A stretch of DNA of 64,000 nucleotides, taken from contig CALNXK010000178.1 of NCBI GenBank assembly GCA_942486035.1, forward strand, positions 811,001 through 875,000. The letters are read 5' to 3'. This DNA is from Porites lobata (taxonomy: Eukaryota > Cnidaria > Anthozoa > Scleractinia > Poritidae). Positions 57,639 through 64,000 of the stretch are shown here, piece after piece; within the stretch, counting starts at the first letter, position 1, and every line of letters begins with the position of its first letter. Below the pieces are notes generated by a model. The model did not search any database. It had not been told where the DNA came from and worked only from the letters and a program-made list of their open reading frames with translations. A program made the translations under genes and the position numbers.

Positions 57639-57721
57639 TGTAGCGACGAAATTCACTCTTGTTCACGGACCTTTATTTCCAATACTGCAAGGACGGCTAC
57701 AATCTTGAATCGTGACAATAC
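57639..57721 (-). repeat. 3' LTR remnant (83 bp)
   Basis: Identical to 59390-59472 except for a single base (cgtgac here, catgac there). Preceded by AGAAT. Confidence 0.88.
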
Positions 57722-59324
57722 CATTTACCACTGACGACTTGAGGGCCTCCACTACCATTGCATTTTGTCCAAATCTCTGCCTTAACATTTGCAGAGCGAT
57801 GTGACAACCATTCGGTAGACCCCGATAGTTTTCGACGACTTCCCTTGCTTTACCAGCTGTGTAAGTCATTAAATAATTCATTTTCTCGCTATCAGTCAAC
57901 GATGCTCTGCTCTCGACTTGATCTCTAAAGTCAGCTCTGAAATGAAGGTAGCGGGATGGATCTCCATCAAACGGAGCGGGTACAGGCGGGGGTTGCGTCA
58001 TTCTTAATTCCATCTTTTCCCAGAAGGCTGCTGGTGGTACAAGACTGGTCACTTCGGCATTGCAATTCGTTACCATGGGGTTGCAGTATGCTGCACTACC
58101 ACTGCTAACAACACATTCCGATTGTAAGGGTACAGAGGGCAACGCAAATTCCGGTGCCTTAGGGTCTAAAGCGCTTATTGATTCCAGCTGATTCTCAGCA
58201 GGATCATTCAAATGCTTAATTTCTGCTTCAGTTTTCCTCAAATTTCTGGATTCATCTATGGTTTGTATGGGCTCAGTGGTCTACGAAGACTTCTTTGGTT
58301 TAGGCTGATCGTCGGCAGCTGTATCATTGATGTCAGGATCCTCCGAGCCCAAATATTGTTCGTCATCCTCCTTCATAGCGTCTTCATACACTTTGTTGAC
58401 AGCGGCCACAGCTGCACGTTCGGCCATTAGTTTTGCTCCTTCTGCTTCCTTCTTCGCAGCCTCGACTTGATCAAGTTGTGTGATCCTTGCCTCTAACTCA
58501 GCCTGCCTTGCCTTGGCTTCGAGAGCCTTCACCCTTGAGGATGTGGTTGACAACTTCGAGGACCTAGAGCCCTTTGATTTGATGCTCTTGGCAGAACCCC
58601 TTTCAATTTTCTCATCTCTAATCCGCTGATTGGCATCGATCATCCACTTCTGTACTGTTTCACGAATGAGTCTAATTTCTTGGTACAAGTCATCATAATT
58701 CTCAGAGTCCGTAATTTGTTCCTCCTTTGTAAGAAGTTCTTGTATTTCTTCGTGTAGATCACCAAACTGCTCAAACAGATCATTTAGTTTAATAGACAAA
58801 TCACTGATTAACTCAAGGTTCTTATCATGGCCCAACAACGTGCTGATGTTAGCAATCTGAGATTGTATTTTTCGTTTAAGTTTATTTCTTTCTCCTTTCC
58901 TTTGCACGAGGCAATAGCCTTTGCCCTTTTCAGTTAGTTTCCGAGGTCTCTTATCGATAACGGTCTGATCCAATTCCGAGTTCCCTTGTCCATTCCACAT
59001 TTCCTCTGAAACACATGCGTTTTCGTCCAGAGGCGGCGAGTTTGTCGTTTTGTTTGGCTTTGTAGCGTAACCAGACTCCTCGTTTTCGTTTTCCATTGCG
59101 GTAGAGAAGGCTTTAGGTTCACAAAGTGTCAAATCCGGAGTTTTTGTGAGATAGAGTGCCGTATCTCGGCCATCATCGCTCGAAAGATCCCAAACCGACA
59201 TCACAAAACAACAAGGCATCAAAAACCCTTGTATACAAACATAGAAAGTACTCACGGCCAGTGTTGCATGCCAAATATTATCACCAGGACTCAAAATACC
59301 AATATTCACAATAAGATAGGACAA
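57722..59324 (-). pseudogene. BEL/Pao gag, one in-frame stop, 3'-truncated
   Basis: The N-terminal part (59324-58284) is hydrophilic and largely coiled coil (ARQAELEARITQLDQVEAAK, AERAAVAAVNKVYED). One in-frame TAG at 58281-58283 interrupts the frame, which then continues to the DUF1759 gag core (PPPVPAPFDGDPSRYLHFRA, DSEKMNYLMTYTAGKAREVV, LPNGCHIALQMLRQRFGQNA). The frame runs over the deletion junction into LTR sequence and stops at 57663. The likely initiator ATG is within 59200-59094. The zinc knuckles expected at the end of gag are lost. Confidence 0.8.
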
Positions 59325-59389
59325 ATAGTCTGAGAACGGTGCTCGTAGGCCAACAAATCATCTGAATGCAGCTCGGCGTTCGAAGTAAC

Positions 59390-59655
59390 TGTAGCGACGA
59401 AATTCACTCTTGTTCACGGACCTTTATTTCCAATACTGCAAGGACGGCTACAATCTTGAATCATGACAATACACGAAGACAATGTTCCAAACAATACAGT
59501 CGTCAATGCGTCGAAACCGATCAATTTTGGTCGCTACTTCGAGTGAATGCCCAAGCTGCAAACACTCACTGAAACGTATCAAAAGGTAACTAAAAACAAG
59601 TCACATGACCTCTAAAGGTGGGAAAACAAACGAAACAGGGAACCCAGCCGCCACA
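59390..59655 (-). repeat. 5' LTR of the BEL/Pao element
   Basis: Begins (plus strand) tgtagcgacgaaattcactc and ends ccgccaca. The terminal TG/CA dinucleotides and the following AGAAT duplication define both edges. Confidence 0.88.
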
Positions 59656-59660
59656 AGAAT

Positions 59661-60207
59661 GTAGGTTAAAACCACTTAAACATAGCATTATTGAACGTAT
59701 TTTAGTATTTAAACTGTAGATATAGGCATATTTTTATCCCCTGAATATTTTTTATGCTTCATGCTTCTTTACATATTACGAAAGTTATTGGTGTTGGCGG
59801 AGTCTCGCTTTGGGTGAGCTCTGTTTGCTGGGACAAAAAATAATCACAATCCCATTATGGGATATTTTGGCCACGGGAGTGGCCGTTTATTAAATTAAAG
59901 CATATAAAGCTGGGAATAAATCTCATTTATCTGTTCGGATTTCCTAGCTGAAAGTCTAGTGATCCGAAAATTATAGGGACCAAAACTTACCTGTTCGAAA
60001 AATTGAGCCAGAAAAAGGCTCCCGAAAATTGTAGGTGACCTTTTCAGGGTAAAAATCCGTTAAAAATCGGCAATTATGCCATTTTTTAGATGTTCGAAAA
60101 TCCTAGGAGAGGCAGGCAGGCAAGCAAGACATTTGACAACAAAAGTTCCGAAAATTCTAGATCTCAAATGGTCTTCCGAACAGATATTTTAAAATTGACG
60201 TTGGGTT
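59661..60207. other. Non-coding stretch
   Basis: Short motif repeats (ccgaaaattXtagg at ~59956, 60025 and 60155) but no gene. Confidence 0.4.
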
Positions 60208-60415
60208 CCCTGACTTATAACAGTGGCGAATTGACTTCTAAACGTTTGGGAACTGACTTCTACACGTTTGCAAACTGACCTGAGAGACGTTTGCAAAATG
60301 ACCGTCGGCGAAGCAAATTTCCCTTTCGTAAACGGTTGTTGCCATTTGAAACGGTCGATGCCATTTCTCAGAACGGTCGTTGCCATTTGAAACGGTCGAT
60401 GCCATTTCGAAAACT
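60208..60415 (-). repeat. Right member of the inverted-repeat pair plus a 38-bp tandem duplication
   Basis: 60215-60312 is the reverse complement of 54528-54632 (cgtttgcaaactgacctgag..., then cgtcggcgaa). Directly beyond it, 60337-60412 holds two copies of a ~38 bp unit (aacggtcgttgccatttgaa then acggtcgatgccatttc). Confidence 0.75.
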
Positions 60416-60499
60416 AGCCGACCAGACGACAGCCCTCGTGAATAGCTTGTACGCGGTTGGCACGCTCGGACGTCACTTCCGGGCAGTGTTGTTTACAAG

Positions 60500-63400
60500 A
60501 TGGCGGAGCAATCCACGTGCGCGAGAGTTGAGCCAGCTGAACCAGAACCAACCCATTCTTCTTGTGCAGAAACAAAACAAAAATCAATTAAGAAGCCAAC
60601 GGGGTGGAACTCCTTTATGCAGTCAGTTGCAGTGAGTTTGTTTTGTATTTCCCGAAATATTCAATCATTTTCAGCCTGGATAAAGTGCTTGTTTATCCTT
60701 TACATCCGATTACAAGTGATTAAGATTAAGTCATTAGAAATATCAGTGAAAAATAAACCGCATGTAAAATTTTCGTTTATGTCATTAACAAATATGTTAT
60801 CTATAAGTGTTGCACTTATATTCGTTATTCTTGTAGGCCTTGAAATTACATTCGATATAAGCTGATATAGTTTCCTCGTTCTTTGTATCATTCCACAGCC
60901 AGATGTACCAGGATGCAAGCGAGTCCATCCACACTGACTGACTCTTCAGACAGCGAAAGTGACAGTACAGAAATAAATCCACAGTATGTATTGTTTCATT
61001 CTGGTTATTCACATCATTCGTTTAATATAGAAATATTCATATTCTTTATTATTTTTGTTTGTTATATTAATATTGGTACGATTTATGTGCAACCCCTTGC
61101 ATTGTGCCCCCCATTAGCTTATAGCTAAAAACATAGACACAAATAAAGTTTTCATTCATTCATTCATGCATACATGTTTTGACTCTTTTCATATTAACTA
61201 TTTGTGTGCAAATGGTATGAAATCATTATTGCCGCACGTGTAATAAATATATGGGGTTGTATTTTTGCCCCGAGACCCTGACTTTCTTATTGTATGTTAA
61301 TATTTGTCCCATTTACAACAAGGAGCCCCATGTCTTTCGTGCAGACATAAACCGATCAGAGGTCGAGGACAGTTTCCAGCTGGCTTCTGATTGGATTAAA
61401 TTTGCACATAAAATTTGTGAATAAATCAAAAGCGGTCACACTTTAGGGCTCCTTGATGTAACCACCAATACAGTAAAGGGCGTTATTCCAACTGTCAAAA
61501 TAATGTAAGTATAACAACTTACATGTAAAAATTATTAGTAAACTAAATACATGTGTTGGTTGAACCTTTACCCTTGAAACTTGCCTGCAACGAACATGCC
61601 AAACAAAACCAATAATAGTAGTGGTCCGTCTCTTTTGAAAGGGTGATGTATGGTGTACAAGAGGCCTTGCAGGATCTTGACGAAGATCTCATTGACTGTG
61701 AGAGTGAGAGCGGCAATTCGGAAGTATCTGAGATTGGGTAAGTTCAGTGATTCAGGCAGTTTCTCAGAAGTTAAATTCCCTCATTTTGGGGTACTTTTCT
61801 GTTTATGAAAGGTGGACTTATACACTAGTAATAACATTTACATGTATGTTGCAATTTACAGTGTAATAATTATTATTAAAGTTAATATGTTATTATTTTT
61901 ATTGTGGTGAGTGTGTATAAAACACATAACATACTTATTACTAAAATACATAAGTACACTGGCTACATTGTGATGGCGGGTTAAAGCTTGATAAGATCTT
62001 CATATGGTATAAGATGTGACATTTTGCGTGTAACTTTCTCTTCAGTGTGGGTTTGTCAACCATTGTATGATGTGATTTTAAGGTGATATACCAAAATGTG
62101 CAACTACCTGATATATGAATTATAATATTACAATCTTGTGTTTGGCCATGATCACCTTGTTGCTCTCCATTGCTGAGTTTTTTTTAGGTAACTATCTGAT
62201 CTAGAACACGGATGCTTGTGGGTTCAAATCTCTGCTAGGGCTCAGATTTTTTCTGTGTCCTCTTAAGGTTGATTCTTTACCTCTCCCTTTATTTGCTTTA
62301 TAACCACAATAGTGAGCTATTTATTGTTAATCTTTTCATGAAGAAAAATAATGAAACTAAAAATACTGATTTGAGTCAAAAAATATTTTTATACTATCTG
62401 ACATAGGTCTGACATAGAGGAAGATGATGAAGAGATGAGTGAGGAAGATGATTACAGTGAGTCAAGAAATGAAAGGCTTGTGGATAGCACAGTGCCACCC
62501 GCATTGCCCACACCGTCTGCTTCCAACCTGTCTACCTTGCCTGTATCTACTGTGCCCGTGACCACTGTGCCTGCGACTACTGTGCCTGCAAGTACCGTGC
62601 CTGCGACCACTGTGCCTGGGTCAACTGTGCCTGTGAGTACTGTGCCTGCGACTACTGTGCCAGTGCAATACTGCAAGTTTGGCAGGCTAGAAGAACAGGC
62701 CCACCTGGAGGAAGAAATATCACTGGTTAAGGAAACCAAAGTGATTTGTTCGTTAGATATTCTCCTGGAATTATTCAAGTGCTGCCGCCATCCTGGCTGT
62801 GCAAATGAAGCAAGTTTTAAACATCACACAATAGGCCCAACTTTGATTGTCAACTGGAATTGCCCATCTGGTCACCAAGGGAGATTTTCATCATCCAAAG
62901 ATGTCAATGCTATGTATGCTAACAATCTTCAAGTAGCAGCTGCAATCCTACTATCAGGGAACAGTTTTTTCAAAATTGAAAAAATGGCAAGATTTATGGG
63001 TCTGTCCTTGTTTTCAGATGCCACATTCTTCAGGATGCAGCGATTATACCTAATACCTGTTGTAAATGAGTGGTGGTCGTGGCAGAGAGAGCAAATTCTC
63101 AAAGAATTTTTTGATAAAGAAGTTATTGTCTGTAGCGATGGCCAATGTGACTCGCCTGGCCATACAGCTAAAAATTTATGCTATTTTCTGATGGAGTTGG
63201 TCAGTGGTTACATCCTGGAAGTTGAAGTGAATGACAAATGTCATGTAAATTTGGAATCAGTGAACATGGAAAAGAATGCCCTGCGTAGTGCCCTTCACCG
63301 AGTTAGAGGAATATTGAACGTAGTTGAAATTGTTACTGATGCCTCTTCAACAATAAAAAAGTTGATTGGTAAGATACTGCAAGCAATAATTAAACAGGTG

Positions 63401-64000
63401 TATCAATATTGCTTTACTGATACACTTGAATTTTGTTCATTATTTTAGTCTTTTTTACTCTGTACTCATGCATAAAAAAAGAAAGAAACGTGCATGAACT
63501 TGTTGCCTTATACTTCATGGTATAACTTGCATTGCCTCCAACATTGATTACTGGTAATTTCTATTTTAACCAGAAATGAACAAATTTTTTGTTTGGTTTT
63601 TCTTGTAGCTGATGAGTTTCAAGGAGTATTCCACAGTTTGGATGTTTGGCGTAAGTCAAAGAGTATAAGGAAGTGCCTGGCAAAGGTAATATCATTCCCC
63701 ACAAAAACAGTACTTCATATGACTCACTCGTCAGATCTTCTAAAATCAGAAGAACAGGATTTTACTGTAGCTTCTAAAACAAATATAAGTAGAAATTATT
63801 GATGGTTAGAAAAACAGTTAACTCTATGATAGTTTAACAAAAAAGGAAACAAAAGCTAGGAAAGAATACTTATTACTTGCTGCGGACTTAATCCATTTAG
63901 GTTGGGAAATTGAAAGACATGGACAAGATACACTTTTGGCACTGTGCAAGCACTTGTAGACCTACTGCATCAACCAGTGATGACGAAGCAGTTGAAATCA
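60500..64000 (+). CDS. Multi-exon DDE transposase-like gene, runs off the window
   Basis: A probable first exon starts with ATGGCGG in a strong context at 60500 (MAEQSTCARVEPAEPEPTHS). Later exons join in phase: 60899-60983, 61642-61737 (MYGVQEALQDLDEDLIDCES, donor GTAAGT), 62407-63368 (donor GTAAGA), 63609-63685 (donor GTAATA), and 63901 onward, continuing past 64000. The N-terminal region is acidic (EEDDEEMSEEDDYSESRN) with a run of TVPxT repeats. A zinc-binding pattern follows (CRHPGC...WNCPSGH). The DDE-type core has the first Asp in VICSDGQCDSPGHTAKNL, the second in VVEIVTDASSTIKK, then FHSLDVWRKSKSIRK and DKIHFWHCASTC. This block order belongs to a multi-copy animal transposase family whose superfamily I will not name (Mutator/Kolobok-like is possible). 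All readable exons are free of stops. Exon 1 to exon 2 phase fits only a weak donor at 60636, not the stronger one at 60632. Confidence 0.75.
62205..62270 (+). repeat. SINE-like 3' fragment in an intron
   Basis: The sequence gtgggttcaaatctctgctagggctcagattttttctgtgtcc resembles the B-box-to-body part of the SINE units near 14 kb. The A box is not convincing. Confidence 0.4.
62520..62670 (+). repeat. 15-bp coding minisatellite (TVPxT)
   Basis: About nine to ten copies of a 15-base unit (actgtgcctgcgact and variants) encode a Thr-Val-Pro pentapeptide repeat within the fourth exon of the DDE gene. The length keeps the reading frame. Confidence 0.85.

Larger units (their letters stand above)
57639..59655 (-). 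mobile_element. BEL/Pao LTR retrotransposon, internally deleted, TSD AGAAT
   Basis: The element is bounded by 5-bp target-site duplications AGAAT at 57634-57638 and 59656-59660. The complete 5' LTR (element is on the minus strand) is 59390-59655, 266 bp, tg...ca. The 3' LTR survives only as its last 83 bp (57639-57721), with one mismatch to the 5' LTR over that length. It joins straight into gag at 57722, so pol, the end of gag and most of the 3' LTR are missing in one deletion. The near identity of LTR sequence points to a recent insertion. Confidence 0.9.

Overview
The window reads as A+T-rich metazoan nuclear DNA, most likely from an anthozoan cnidarian (stony coral or sea anemone). This is inferred from spliceosomal introns and from a mixture of multi-copy transposon families typical of those genomes; nothing in the sequence names the species. 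I found no ordinary single-copy host gene that I could name. Almost every coding stretch belongs to a transposable element or to an unnamed multi-copy family, and most are broken.

Layout. 0-3 kb: a foldback palindrome, then an intact 525-residue THAP + DDE transposase on the minus strand. 3-10 kb: an unclassified repeat family, including a ~3 kb inverted repeat with diverged arms, a compact hairpin and a scattered tandem motif. 11.8-14.3 kb: tRNA-derived SINE units in tandem. 17.7-18.9 kb: a 5'-truncated hAT transposase. 19-23 kb: LINE 3' fragments. 24-28.3 kb: a decayed Gypsy-like LTR element with a foreign block lodged inside it. 28.4-30.6 kb: exons of a SAP-motif multi-copy protein. 30.8-34.1 kb: a retroelement with a CCCH-finger ORF, plus an isolated tyrosine-recombinase N-terminus. 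36-39 kb: a Mutator-like (MULE) remnant and a BEL/Pao gag with an internal tandem duplication. 39.9-47.4 kb: a large OTU/RPA-type Helitron on the minus strand that has lost both its Rep nuclease core and the ATP-binding half of its helicase. 49.4-54.5 kb: a LINE ORF1-RT fusion remnant, an unrecognised two-exon gene, a Merlin transposase with altered catalytic residues, and a RecQ-like helicase pseudogene. 54.5-60.3 kb: a pair of ~100 bp inverted repeats enclosing a LINE 3' end and a young, internally deleted BEL/Pao element with intact target-site duplication. 60.5-64 kb: a multi-exon plus-strand gene encoding a DDE-type transposase-like protein that runs off the window.

The genes do not form one pathway. 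The organisation is nested insertion and decay. Three events can be read directly: a MITE inside one of two Helitron tandem repeats (the other repeat preserves the empty site), an LTR element whose TSD survives an internal deletion, and a tandem duplication inside a gag gene. The best candidates for functional loci are the intact THAP transposase and the intron-containing DDE gene at the right end.
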